Source: Microbispora sp. ZYX-F-249 (lineage in GTDB: Bacteria; Actinomycetota; Actinomycetes; Streptosporangiales; Streptosporangiaceae). From it: a stretch of DNA of 64,000 bases. Both the position numbers and the translations under genes were made by a program. Of this stretch, positions 17,822-26,092 are shown piece by piece; position 1 is the stretch's first letter, and the number at the start of each line of letters is the position of its first letter. Location of the stretch: positions 62,001 through 126,000 of the forward strand of contig NZ_JBDJAW010000005.1 in NCBI RefSeq assembly GCF_039649665.1, given 5' to 3'. The notes under the pieces are model-generated. The model had not been told where the DNA came from and ran no database searches. It worked only from the letters and a program-made list of their open reading frames with translations.

Positions 17822-20800
17822 TCAAGCAGGGCAGACCTCCTGGTAGCCCAGGTCCGTTCCCACGTGCTCGCGCCACTCCTGCGGCGCGAGCGGGCGCCCC
17901 GCCCGCGCGCACACGGCAGGGACGGCTCTCGCGGGGTCGACCGGCAGCTCCTGGAACGCGCCGTCGTGCCCGACCACGCGGAGGAATGAGCCGTCGGCCG
18001 TGAAAGCGAGCGCGGGCATGCGGCCGGCCACCGCGTCCGGATCGAACGTGCCGGTGGTCACGGTCCATCCGGCGCCGAGCTGGCGGCCGGCGACCACGTC
18101 GAACAGCGTCACCCTGGTGTCGTGGGCGACGGCCAGGATTCGCCCGTCGGGCGAGAACCCGGCCCCCACCACGTCTCCCGGCACCCGGAACACCCGGCCC
18201 GTCGTACGCCAGGTGCGGGTGTCCCACAGGGTCACCGCTCTGCTCCCGTACGGCGAGGCGCCCAGCGGGCCTTTCGGCGCGAGCGTCATCCACCTCTCCG
18301 CGAGCGTCCCGGGACCCTCCTCCGGGCGGAGCACCCTGCGGGCGACGAGGTCGATGACGTCGGCGCCCTCTTGGTCGGCCGTCACGAGGAACCGGCCGTC
18401 GGAGCTGAAGGACAGGATGCCTCCCGCGACGGCGTCGAACCGCATCACCCGCTTACGCCGCGCGAGGTCGACGATGACGACGCTGCCCTGTCCGTAGTAG
18501 TCGCCGGGCAGGGCGTGACCGATGGCGAGCAGGCGGCCGTCGGGGCTGACCTGCATGTCCGCCCGCTCGTGCTCCGTGGGAACGGACACTTCACCCAGTT
18601 CGCGCCCGGACTGCGCATCCCAGAGTCGTACGGGGTCCAGGAGGTCGTCCGTGGGGAGGGTGACCACCGTGTGTCCGTCGGGGCTGACCCGCAGGATCAG
18701 CTTGTCCCCCGCGACGTCGACCCGCCCGGTCTCGGTGAAGCCGGGGACCGACCATCCGCGCACGGTGTCGCCCGTCAGGGCGAACAGCGCGTCTCCCGAG
18801 GCGGCGAACCGCGGCTGCCGAGCATCGGAAGGGAGGACGCGCCGGGGACCGGTCAGCCGGCCGACGTCGTAAGTGGTCACCCGACCGGCGTCGTCCAGGA
18901 TGCTCAGCCTGCGATTTTCGGGGTCGAGCCGCGGGGATCCGGCGATCCCGGATGCGACGGTGAGCCGGAGGATCGGGGCCGCGTCATCCAGCCGCCACAG
19001 CGTGAGGCGCCCACCCGCGGCGCTCACGAAGGTGATCAGAAAGCGGCCGTCGGGGCTGAAGACGGCGTCGGTGGAGAGGCCGGGGAGGACCCGCCGGTCC
19101 CACCTGCCGGTGGACAGGTTCCACAGCCGCGTTCTGGTCTCCTGCACGACGGCCAGCTCACCGTCGGGGCTGAAGGCGAGGACCGGCCCCGCCAGGTCGC
19201 GGGGAAGACGCCTGCCCGCCGGCGCTCCCCCGCCGGGGAACGTCCGCAGCGCTCCGTTGACGACGCCGAAGCGGTCGCCCGGCGCGATTCGCGCATCCCC
19301 CGGACCGCCCTCGTCCTCCAGCGTCCGCCGTGCCACGTTCCACAGCGCGACGTACGGCCCGCCGAGGTTGTCGCGTACGACGATGTAGCCCCCGCCGGGG
19401 CTGAACTCCACGCTGTCCGGGCGGCCGTCGTCGCCTTTCATCTCCTTCGGCCCCCACCGGCCCCCGCCCAGCCGTTTGCCGGCCCGCAGGCTCCACAGCT
19501 CCAGCTGTCTGCCCCGCGCGAGCGCCAGCGTGTCACCGTCCGGGCCCATCGCGGCGGTCACGGGCGCCTCGCCGATCCCGCCGAAGGTCCTGACCGGCCG
19601 TCCCGTCCCCACGTCGTAGGCGGTCACCCGGCCGGCGCCGGCGCTGATGAGCGTCCGCCCGTCGGGGCTCAGCGCCCGTCCCTCGTTGGCCGGCGCGGGA
19701 TCCATGAAGACCGACTGCTCCCGCTGGGCCAGTGAGCTCAGCACCGCGGACGCACTCTCGGGGACCGGTGCGATGCGGTAGGCGGCCACGCTGAGCAGCA
19801 TCGCCTTCACCGGGTCGATCCCGCGCAGTGCGTCCGCCTGCAGGGCCACCCGCCGGGCCGTGGCCTGTGCCCGCTCATCGGCCAGACGTCTGCCGGCCTC
19901 GTCGCTCCTGACCGACTGCCGCCAGGCGAGGGCGCCGGCGGTGAGCGAGGCGATGAGCAGGACGGCCAGGCCGGTCGTGGCCAGCCGGCGCCGCCTGGTC
20001 TGCCGCACCGACGCGGTCCTGCTCTCCGCCACGAACGTCTGCTCGGTGGTGTTCAGGGTCAGGTGCGTGGCGGCCGTCCATTCCAGCGCCTGGCGCAGTG
20101 CGGTGCCGCGGAGGAGGTCCTCCGGGCGGCGGCCGTTCCGCGCCCACCGCCGGGCGGCCTCGCCCAGCTCGCGGTGACGGCCGAGCGCCTCGCGGTCGCT
20201 TGTCACCCATTCGTGGAGCCTGGGCCACGCGTACAGCAGAGCGGCGTTTCCGATGGAGACCGCGTCTCCCTCGCGGCGGACCACCATGGCCTGCTCGAGC
20301 GCGGCGAGCACCCGATCGGCGTGCCGTACCTCGATCAGCTCGTCCAGGGCGGCGACGCGCGGCCCCTCGTCGCCGTCGCGGACGTCCACGAGGCGCAGCA
20401 GCAGATCGCGCGCCGCCTGGCGCTCGGACGGCGGCAGCCCGGCGTAGCACTGCTCGGCCACCGCCCCGAGCGTCGGCTCGTCGGCCGGCCCGCCGGGCGG
20501 TCGCACGTCGGCGGCGGCCCGGGCGCCCTCGGCCAGCCTCGCGCGTCCGCCGCCGTCTCCACCACCGGCGAGCAGCGCCAGCAGCAGATGCTCCGCGGAC
20601 GGACGCGCGGCCGGGTCCTTCGACAGCGCGGCACGGACCGGCTCCCGCAGCCTCTCCGGGAGGGCATCGACGTCGGGGTCGTGATTGAGCAGCCGGTTGA
20701 CGACCGCGAACGTCGTCGGGGCCGTGAACGCGTCGCGTCCCGTCGCGGCGAACAGGACCACCGCGCCCCAGGCGAACACGTCGGCCGCCGGCTCGGCGCG

Positions 20801-21364
20801 TCCCTCGGAGAACAGCTCCGGCGCCATGTACGTCGGGGTGCCGGCCAGCTCCCCCATCGAGGTCAACGACAGGCCGGCGGCCCGGGCGATACCGAAGTCG
20901 ATCACGCGTGGCCCGTCGGGCCCCAGCAGGACGTTCTCCGGCTTGAGATCGCGGTGCACCACGTCCGCCTGGTGGATGGCGGCCAGCGCGGTGGCGATGC
21001 CCACCGCCAGCCGGTGCAGCGGGTCGCCCGAGAGCGTGGCCTCCTCCCGCACCGCCGCGCGCAGGCTCGGACCGGGGACGAACTCGGTGACGATGTAGGG
21101 GCGCTCGCCGTCGAGGTCGTGGTCCAGGATGCGGGCCGTGCAGAACGACGCCACCCGCCGCGCCGCGGCGACCTCCCGGGTGAAGCGGCGGCGCAGCGGA
21201 GAGTCGCCGGACAGGTAGGCGTGCAGGACCTTGACCGCCACGCGGTTGGCCACCTCGTCGTAGCCCTCGTAGACGACGCCCTGGCCACCCGAGCCGAGCC
21301 TGCCGGCCAGCCGGTAGCGGCCCAGCATCACCGGGTCCCCCGGGCGCAGCCTGTCTGCTGTCAT
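17822..21364 (-). CDS. Eukaryotic-like Ser/Thr protein kinase with C-terminal WD40 repeats
   Basis: The 1180-residue product has a complete kinase domain (about 14-265): Gly-loop GSGGQGVVY, Lys45 in VAVKVLHAY, catalytic HRDLKPEN (Asp139), DFG at 156-158, and the activation segment GELAGTPTYMAPE. A helical middle domain (about 295-450) resembles the C-terminal region of STAND-type WD40 proteins. One transmembrane helix follows (about 461-481). The rest is a WD40/beta-propeller domain with many FSPDGR-type blades, predicted to lie outside the cell. It is a membrane receptor kinase whose propeller probably senses a ligand or partner. The ATG at 21364 has a weak AAGAAG ribosome binding site. Confidence 0.93.
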   Translation of the reverse strand: MTADRLRPGDPVMLGRYRLAGRLGSGGQGVVYEGYDEVANRVAVKVLHAYLSGDSPLRRRFTREVAAARRVASFCTARILDHDLDGERPYIVTEFVPGPSLRAAVREEATLSGDPLHRLAVGIATALAAIHQADVVHRDLKPENVLLGPDGPRVIDFGIARAAGLSLTSMGELAGTPTYMAPELFSEGRAEPAADVFAWGAVVLFAATGRDAFTAPTTFAVVNRLLNHDPDVDALPERLREPVRAALSKDPAARPSAEHLLLALLAGGGDGGGRARLAEGARAAADVRPPGGPADEPTLGAVAEQCYAGLPPSERQAARDLLLRLVDVRDGDEGPRVAALDELIEVRHADRVLAALEQAMVVRREGDAVSIGNAALLYAWPRLHEWVTSDREALGRHRELGEAARRWARNGRRPEDLLRGTALRQALEWTAATHLTLNTTEQTFVAESRTASVRQTRRRRLATTGLAVLLIASLTAGALAWRQSVRSDEAGRRLADERAQATARRVALQADALRGIDPVKAMLLSVAAYRIAPVPESASAVLSSLAQREQSVFMDPAPANEGRALSPDGRTLISAGAGRVTAYDVGTGRPVRTFGGIGEAPVTAAMGPDGDTLALARGRQLELWSLRAGKRLGGGRWGPKEMKGDDGRPDSVEFSPGGGYIVVRDNLGGPYVALWNVARRTLEDEGGPGDARIAPGDRFGVVNGALRTFPGGGAPAGRRLPRDLAGPVLAFSPDGELAVVQETRTRLWNLSTGRWDRRVLPGLSTDAVFSPDGRFLITFVSAAGGRLTLWRLDDAAPILRLTVASGIAGSPRLDPENRRLSILDDAGRVTTYDVGRLTGPRRVLPSDARQPRFAASGDALFALTGDTVRGWSVPGFTETGRVDVAGDKLILRVSPDGHTVVTLPTDDLLDPVRLWDAQSGRELGEVSVPTEHERADMQVSPDGRLLAIGHALPGDYYGQGSVVIVDLARRKRVMRFDAVAGGILSFSSDGRFLVTADQEGADVIDLVARRVLRPEEGPGTLAERWMTLAPKGPLGASPYGSRAVTLWDTRTWRTTGRVFRVPGDVVGAGFSPDGRILAVAHDTRVTLFDVVAGRQLGAGWTVTTGTFDPDAVAGRMPALAFTADGSFLRVVGHDGAFQELPVDPARAVPAVCARAGRPLAPQEWREHVGTDLGYQEVCPA

Positions 21365-21523
21365 GGCTTCTTAGACGGCGGCTCACCGTACCTGGTTCGG
21401 CGGCGGGCCTCGGGCCCATGGCGGGGTGCGGCCGCTCATGCCGTCACCGGATGAGGACGCCCCGCGCGAGGAGAAGGGCCGCCGAAACAGCGAAACCGGC
21501 CAGAGTGCGAATCGGCGCCCTGG

Positions 21524-21551
21524 GGCGCAGGTGCCAAACGGCACCTGCGCC
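21524..21551 (-). terminator. Hairpin after the small secreted protein gene
   Basis: Perfect 12-bp inverted repeat GGCGCAGGTGCC (21524-21535), loop AAAC, complement at 21540-21551. It lies 85 bp downstream of the stop at 21637 on the minus strand and 160 bp upstream of the kinase start. No T-run follows. The 21365-21636 gap otherwise shows no gene. Confidence 0.6.
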
Positions 21552-21636
21552 TACGGCTCCTACGGAATCGGCTACGCGGTGCTAGGGCGCCACGCCCGGC
21601 TCGCGGCCGTCTTCCATGTGCTGGCGTCCCGTCGGC

Positions 21637-21945
21637 TCAGCGGTTGGTCCACAGGTGCCAGAACCAGTCGCCCTCGGAGCAGGTGTAGTGCTCCCAGTGG
21701 CCCCGATCGATCCCTCCCTGGCCCGCTGCCACGCACTTGGAGTGGCTCGTGTACCAGGTGCGGTACACGTCATCTCCGGCGGGCCGCTGGGCGACGCCGC
21801 CGTTCTGCGGCGCGGCCACGCCCTGCGGCGGTCGCGCCGGCAGGGTGGCCGCCGAAGCAGGCAGGCCGATGGCGCCGGCCGCCAGGACCAGGGCGGCGGC
21901 GCCGACCAGGCGGCGGGCGAGAGCGGGAACGCTGGACAGCGTCAA
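21637..21945 (-). CDS. Small secreted protein with TTG start
   Basis: A TTG at 21943-21945 lies 5 bases after a perfect GAGGAGG and opens 102 residues. A signal peptide spans about residues 1-34 (RRLVGAAALVLAAGAIGLPASA/A). The mature peptide is about 68 residues, Pro/Gly-rich at first, then a conserved-looking core with two cysteines: YTSHSKCVAAGQGGI and HWEHYTCSEGDWFWHLW. The cysteine pair is probably a disulfide. Many actinomycetes secrete proteins of this layout, but the function is unknown. The longer frame upstream (to 22182) lacks any ribosome binding site and overlaps soxR, so I rejected it. Confidence 0.75.
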   Translation of the reverse strand: MTLSSVPALARRLVGAAALVLAAGAIGLPASAATLPARPPQGVAAPQNGGVAQRPAGDDVYRTWYTSHSKCVAAGQGGIDRGHWEHYTCSEGDWFWHLWTNR

Positions 21946-22126
21946 GGAAGCCTCCTCGGCAGTTGTGGTGGTCACCACAGATCCTGTCGCCACTCTCCGT
22001 CTCGCTACAACTACCGATAGTGACACACTCGCCTGTCGGCCGGATCGTCCCGGCCCTTGCGACTGGGCCGCTTCTGCCGCAGACAGCGCGTTCGTATGCG
22101 CGGCGATTCGGGGCTGGAGGCGTTCG

Positions 22127-22585
22127 TTATCGCCTTCGCGGCAGGCGGCGTGCGCCCGGGCCTTCGCGTCCCAGCACGTCACGCGGATTGGTCAGATGGC
22201 AGGACCGCAGCGACAGGCAGCCGCATCCGATGCACTCGGTCAGGTCGTCGCGCAGTGCCTGCAGGTGCGCGATGCGTGCGTCGAGCTCGGTTCGCCAGCT
22301 CGCGGACAGGCGAGCCCAGTCGTCCGGGGTCGGGGTGCGCTCACTGGGTAGTCGATCCAGGGCCTCCCGTATCGCCGCGAGCGAGATGCCGACGTGTTGC
22401 GATGCCCGGATGAAGGCGACCCGGCGCAGCGTGTCGCGGCTGTATCGCCGCTGGTTGCTCGACGTCCGGGTGCTGCGGATGAGGCCCTGGCGTTCGTAGA
22501 AGTGCAGCGCGGAGATCGCCACGCCGCTGCGCTGGGCGACCTGTCCGACGGTGAGTTCATGAAACGTGGTGCGGGCCCGAGGCAT
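22127..22585 (-). CDS. soxR: Redox-sensitive transcriptional activator SoxR
   Basis: The 152-residue product is a MerR-family regulator: HTH TVGQVAQRSGVAISALHFYERQGLI (about 12-36), dimerisation helix, and the diagnostic [2Fe-2S] cluster motif CIGCGCLSLRSC (about 119-130). In actinomycetes SoxR is activated by redox-active metabolites and turns on a few oxidoreductase and transporter genes. The gene is divergent from an NmrA-like oxidoreductase, with a perfect SoxR box in the 83-bp gap. The start ATG is at 22585. Confidence 0.96.
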   Translation of the reverse strand: MPRARTTFHELTVGQVAQRSGVAISALHFYERQGLIRSTRTSSNQRRYSRDTLRRVAFIRASQHVGISLAAIREALDRLPSERTPTPDDWARLSASWRTELDARIAHLQALRDDLTECIGCGCLSLRSCHLTNPRDVLGREGPGARRLPRRR

Positions 22586-22601
22586 GGGCCGACCCTAACA
22601 C

Positions 22602-22627
22602 TTGACCTCAACAAAGGTTGAGGTCAA
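22602..22627. promoter_or_regulatory. SoxR box (perfect palindrome)
   Basis: TTGACCTCAAC, four bases (AAAG), then GTTGAGGTCAA: 11-bp arms with no mismatch. It closely matches the actinobacterial SoxR box (TTGACCTCAA-type half sites) and sits 42 bp before the NmrA-like gene start and 17 bp before the soxR start. It is expected to control the oxidoreductase and possibly soxR itself. Confidence 0.93.
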
Positions 22628-22668
22628 AGAATCGGCGCAGAACACGAGTCGCGACAAAGGAGCCCTTC

Positions 22669-23556
22669 ATGGCCGCTGTTCTCGTCATCGGCGCCACCGG
22701 GAAGCAGGGCGGCGCCGTCGCCGAGCTGCTGCTCGACCACGGCCACGACGTCACCGCCTACGTCCGGTCGCCCGAGGCGCCGTCCGCGCGGGCACTGTCC
22801 GCTGCCGGAGTCCGGCTCGTCCCCGGCGACCTGGCCGACCCGGAGGCCCTCGCCGGCGCCGCCCGGGGCGTCGATGCGATCTTCGGCCTCTCGGTGCCGT
22901 TCGGATCCGGCGGGAAGAACGAGGAGGTGGCCCAGGGCCGCCTCCTGGTCGATGTCGCGATGCGCGCCGGCGCCCACCTGGTGTACTCCTCGGTCCGCGG
23001 CGCCGACCGGCTCACGGCGACCGACATCCACCATGCGGACAGCAAGCAGCTCGTCGAGGCGTATCTGCGGGAGCAGGAGGTCCGGGCAACCGTTCTGGGG
23101 CCGGTGTACTTCATGGAGAACGTCCTCGACGTCGGTTTCAGCCGCCTTGCCGATGGCGTCCTGGCCAACCCGCTGTCCGCCGCCAAGCCGCTGGACCAGG
23201 TGACCGTCCGAGACATCGCCGGCCTCGCCGTACACGCGATCGAGCACCCGGACCGGTTCGTCGGCGAGCGGATCGACGTCGTTTCCGACCGGGTGACCGG
23301 CGAGGAGGCGGCCCGGATCCTCAGCGACATCCTCGGCCGCGAGATCCCGTACTACCGGCTGCCGTTGGACCAGGTCCGCCAGTGGGCCGGCGACGAGATC
23401 GCCGACATGTTCCAACGGTTCGAGGAGAACACCGACTTCCTCGACGTCGACGGGCTGCACGCCACGTACCCGGACGTGGCCTGGCACAGCTACGCCGATT
23501 GGGCCCGGACGGTCGACTGGGACGCCGTCCTGCCAAGCCGGACGATGGCGCGGTAA
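22669..23556 (+). CDS. NmrA-family NAD(P)-binding oxidoreductase, SoxR target
   Basis: The 295-residue product has an N-terminal Rossmann fold, VLVIGATGKQGGAVAELLLDHGHDVTAYVR (residues 4-33), typical of atypical short-chain dehydrogenases of the NmrA/HSCARG group, and the segments VYSSVRGADR and LGPVYFMENVLD. It lacks the Tyr-x3-Lys motif of classical SDRs, as expected for this group, which often sense NADP(H) or reduce quinones. The start at 22669 follows AAAGGAG. The perfect SoxR box upstream indicates induction by redox-cycling compounds, as for the Streptomyces SoxR regulon. Confidence 0.9.
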   Translation: MAAVLVIGATGKQGGAVAELLLDHGHDVTAYVRSPEAPSARALSAAGVRLVPGDLADPEALAGAARGVDAIFGLSVPFGSGGKNEEVAQGRLLVDVAMRAGAHLVYSSVRGADRLTATDIHHADSKQLVEAYLREQEVRATVLGPVYFMENVLDVGFSRLADGVLANPLSAAKPLDQVTVRDIAGLAVHAIEHPDRFVGERIDVVSDRVTGEEAARILSDILGREIPYYRLPLDQVRQWAGDEIADMFQRFEENTDFLDVDGLHATYPDVAWHSYADWARTVDWDAVLPSRTMAR

Positions 23557-23647
23557 CCCGCGATGACCAGACGACGCTGCCCGAGCTGCCGCATGACCCG
23601 AGCGGCCTCGTCTGCGAGTCGCCCGAACACCCGCTCTGAACGGGCGT

Positions 23648-23675
23648 GGCCCCGCACCGGGTCTCGCGCGGGGCC
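23648..23675. terminator. Hairpin between convergent NmrA-like and GH9 genes
   Basis: An 8-bp perfect stem GGCCCCGC with its complement 12 bases on. It lies within the 127-bp gap between two convergent genes and could end transcripts from either side. No T-run is present. Confidence 0.45.
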
Positions 23676-23683
23676 CGTGCTCG

Positions 23684-25975
23684 TCAGGCGGGGGTGCAGG
23701 TCACCTGGGACGGAACCGAGTTGACGCCGTTCCAGGAGCCGTTGAAGCCGAACGAGGCGGACGCGCCGGCGCCGAGCGTGCCGTTCCAGGACAGGTTCGC
23801 AGCCTTCACGTTCGATCCGTTCACCGTGTATGAGGCGTTCCAGAGCTGGGTGATCGTCTGGCCGTCGGGGAAGGTCCAGGCGACCGTCCATCCGCTCGTG
23901 GTGTCGGTCCCGGTGTTCTTCACGGTGACGGTCGCCCCGAAGCCGCCGGGCCACTGGCTGGTGACGGCGTACGTCGCGATGCAGGCCTTACCCGTGCTCC
24001 CCGAAGGCGAAGGGGACGGGCTGGGTGAAGGCGACGGGCTAGGCGAAGGGGACGGGCTGGGCGAAGGGGACGGGCTAGGTGAAGGGGACGGAGACGGGCT
24101 CGGACTGGGCGAGACCGAGGGCGACGGTGACGGGCTCACGGCGGTGCCGACCTTCTCCGCGGTCCAGGCGCTCACCCAGGCCAGCACCGCGTTCCAGTTG
24201 ATCGCGACCTCGTTGACCGACCAGGCGTTGATGTCGTCCAGGTAGCACTTCTGTGGCTTGCACCCGCTGAGCCTCTCCTGGGCGACCGGGTCCTGCAGCC
24301 CGCTGTTGGGGCCGCCGGCCAGCGCGCCGGGCGGCGCGATCGGCAGCGACGAGTCGAGCTGGTGGGCCCAGAAGCGGTGGTGGACGTTGCGCGAGGGCTG
24401 GTCACCGTATCCGGTCACGTACGACTGGCCCAGTGGGTTGCGGCCGAACTCGTAGGCCATCGTCTCGAACACCCCGTTGCGGAAGCGTTCCTGCCCGCTG
24501 AAGTCGTAGGCGAGCGCGAGCAGCGCCGCGTTGTTGAGGATCAGGTTGTTCGAGCCCCAGATGTAGCCTCCGCCGGGCGGCGCGAACGGCACGGGGTAAC
24601 CCTGGCCGCGCATCGCGGTGAGCAACGTGTCGCCGTTGCTCACGAAACGGTTGCGCAGCTGCGTCCCGATGGTGGAGGTCAGGCCGTTCGGCACGAGCGC
24701 GAGCGTGATGTCGCCGAGCGATCCGACCTCCGACCACTGCGCGCCCTCGTTGGTGAAGCTCTTGCCGTAGTAGAGGGACGAACCGGTGAGGTCGTCGCGG
24801 TAGGTCTGCCTGCCCGTAGTGACGTACAGCTCGGCAGCCGCCCAGTAGAACTCGTCGGTCACCTTGGTGTCGACGTAGGAGCCGCCGCCCTGGTCGTCGC
24901 TGCTCGGGGCGATGATGGACGGGTTGGCCTTGGCGGCCGCGTACGCCCTCTCGGCGGCGGTGAGGCAGCGGCTGGAGAAGGCCGAGTCGATGGGGGCCCA
25001 CACGCGGGCGCACTGCGCGGCCGCCGCGGCGAGGTTCAGCGTGGCGGCGGTGGTGGGCGCCGACAACAGCCGGGGCTGGGGGTCCTGGTCGGGCCGCAAC
25101 GGCAGGCCGGTCCACGCCTGGTCGTGGATCTTGGCGTGTGCCATGCCTGCCAATGGCCGCCCACTCGGGATCTGCATCTTCAGCATGAAGTCGATCTCCC
25201 AGCGGGCCTCGTCGAGGATGTCGGGCACGCCGTTGCCCCGCTCAGGAACAGCCATGGTGCCGTCGCCGAAGGCAGCGGGGTCGGCGCCGGAGACATGCGT
25301 GGCCCGCTCGTAGATGTTGACCAGCTGCCAGGCCGACATGCCGCCGTTGACCACGTACTTGCCGTGGTCGCCGGCGTCGTACCAGCCGCCGCGGACGTCC
25401 AGTGTGTATCCGCAGCTCGTGCGGCAGGGCACGGCGTTGTCGCCCTGGTTGGGCGAGACGTTCACGTGCCCGGCGGGCCGGGCGTACTGGTTGCCCACGT
25501 ACTGGGCCTGGATCGCGGTTCCGCTGCGCTGGTGGTAGAAGAACGCGAGCGCGTCGTACGGCAGCTTCTTCCAGGCGTCCGCGCCGATGTCGAAGGGCCG
25601 GCTGGACTCGTTGCCCACGGTGAGCACGAAGTTCGTGCCCGTCCCGGTGTACGACGAGAAGTCAATCTTGTGGACGGTGTCGCCCGACGGCGCGTCCTGC
25701 CCGAAGACGGTCGTGGTCCCGGTCGCCACCACCTGGTCGGAGCCGTTGAGCAGGCTCCACGTCAGCGGCGAGGTGGAGGAGGTGACGACGGTCGCCTGCT
25801 TGGCCATGCCCGGCGCGTAGGCCACCTGGTTGACCTTGATGTTCTGCCCGAGCGGCGGCCGCGTGACGGCCTGCACCGGGCTCGTCGCGGTCACGACGGC
25901 GAACGACGCCGCACTCACGGCGAGCGCCAGGGACAGCGCCGCTCGGGGGCGACGCGTCCAGCCTGGTTTTTTCAT
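23684..25975 (-). CDS. Secreted GH9 cellulase with C-terminal CBM2
   Basis: The 763-residue product has a signal peptide (about 1-35, ending VQA/VTR), an N-terminal Ig-like CelD_N domain (about 40-125), and a GH9 catalytic barrel (about 130-605). Nucleophile-region GGWYDAGDHGKYV lies near 198 and the acid-region NEVAINWNA near 593. A (Ser-Pro)n linker (about 615-657) and a CBM2 cellulose-binding domain with paired Cys (ACIATYAV to VTCTPA) complete it. It should cut beta-1,4-glucan, likely as an endoglucanase. The ATG at 25975 follows GGAGG at 9 bases; the GTG nine bases upstream overlaps that site and is rejected. It is divergent from a LacI regulator, its probable repressor. Confidence 0.95.
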   Translation of the reverse strand: MKKPGWTRRPRAALSLALAVSAASFAVVTATSPVQAVTRPPLGQNIKVNQVAYAPGMAKQATVVTSSTSPLTWSLLNGSDQVVATGTTTVFGQDAPSGDTVHKIDFSSYTGTGTNFVLTVGNESSRPFDIGADAWKKLPYDALAFFYHQRSGTAIQAQYVGNQYARPAGHVNVSPNQGDNAVPCRTSCGYTLDVRGGWYDAGDHGKYVVNGGMSAWQLVNIYERATHVSGADPAAFGDGTMAVPERGNGVPDILDEARWEIDFMLKMQIPSGRPLAGMAHAKIHDQAWTGLPLRPDQDPQPRLLSAPTTAATLNLAAAAAQCARVWAPIDSAFSSRCLTAAERAYAAAKANPSIIAPSSDDQGGGSYVDTKVTDEFYWAAAELYVTTGRQTYRDDLTGSSLYYGKSFTNEGAQWSEVGSLGDITLALVPNGLTSTIGTQLRNRFVSNGDTLLTAMRGQGYPVPFAPPGGGYIWGSNNLILNNAALLALAYDFSGQERFRNGVFETMAYEFGRNPLGQSYVTGYGDQPSRNVHHRFWAHQLDSSLPIAPPGALAGGPNSGLQDPVAQERLSGCKPQKCYLDDINAWSVNEVAINWNAVLAWVSAWTAEKVGTAVSPSPSPSVSPSPSPSPSPSPSPSPSPSPSPSPSPSPSPSPSPSPSGSTGKACIATYAVTSQWPGGFGATVTVKNTGTDTTSGWTVAWTFPDGQTITQLWNASYTVNGSNVKAANLSWNGTLGAGASASFGFNGSWNGVNSVPSQVTCTPA
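24009..24090. repeat. 18-bp tandem repeats encoding the Ser-Pro linker of the GH9 cellulase
   Basis: At least four and a half near-identical 18-bp units (GAAGGGGACGGGCTGGGT type) follow in phase. They encode the PSPSPS linker on the minus strand. Unit-level identity at the DNA level suggests recent slippage expansion of the linker; copy number may vary between strains. Confidence 0.85.
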
Positions 25976-26092
25976 GATTAACACCTCCGGCCTTTATGTT
26001 TCGTGACCGCATCATGAAGGCGAAAGTTGGGTGGATGACATTCCTCAGTCCGACGCGTTCCACTCCCGCAGGTCATTGAGCCGGGCTGACGA

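Noticed and set aside
20063..21454. A 463-codon plus-strand frame opposite the kinase gene
   Set aside because: It is a shadow frame; the kinase motifs on the minus strand are decisive.
21946..22182. N-terminal extension of the small secreted protein
   Set aside because: It overlaps soxR, lacks a ribosome binding site, and the TTG at 21945 has a perfect GAGGAGG and a signal peptide.
24009..24130. Regular short repeats, considered as a CRISPR array
   Set aside because: The units are contiguous 18-bp codon repeats without spacers and encode the Ser-Pro linker of the cellulase.
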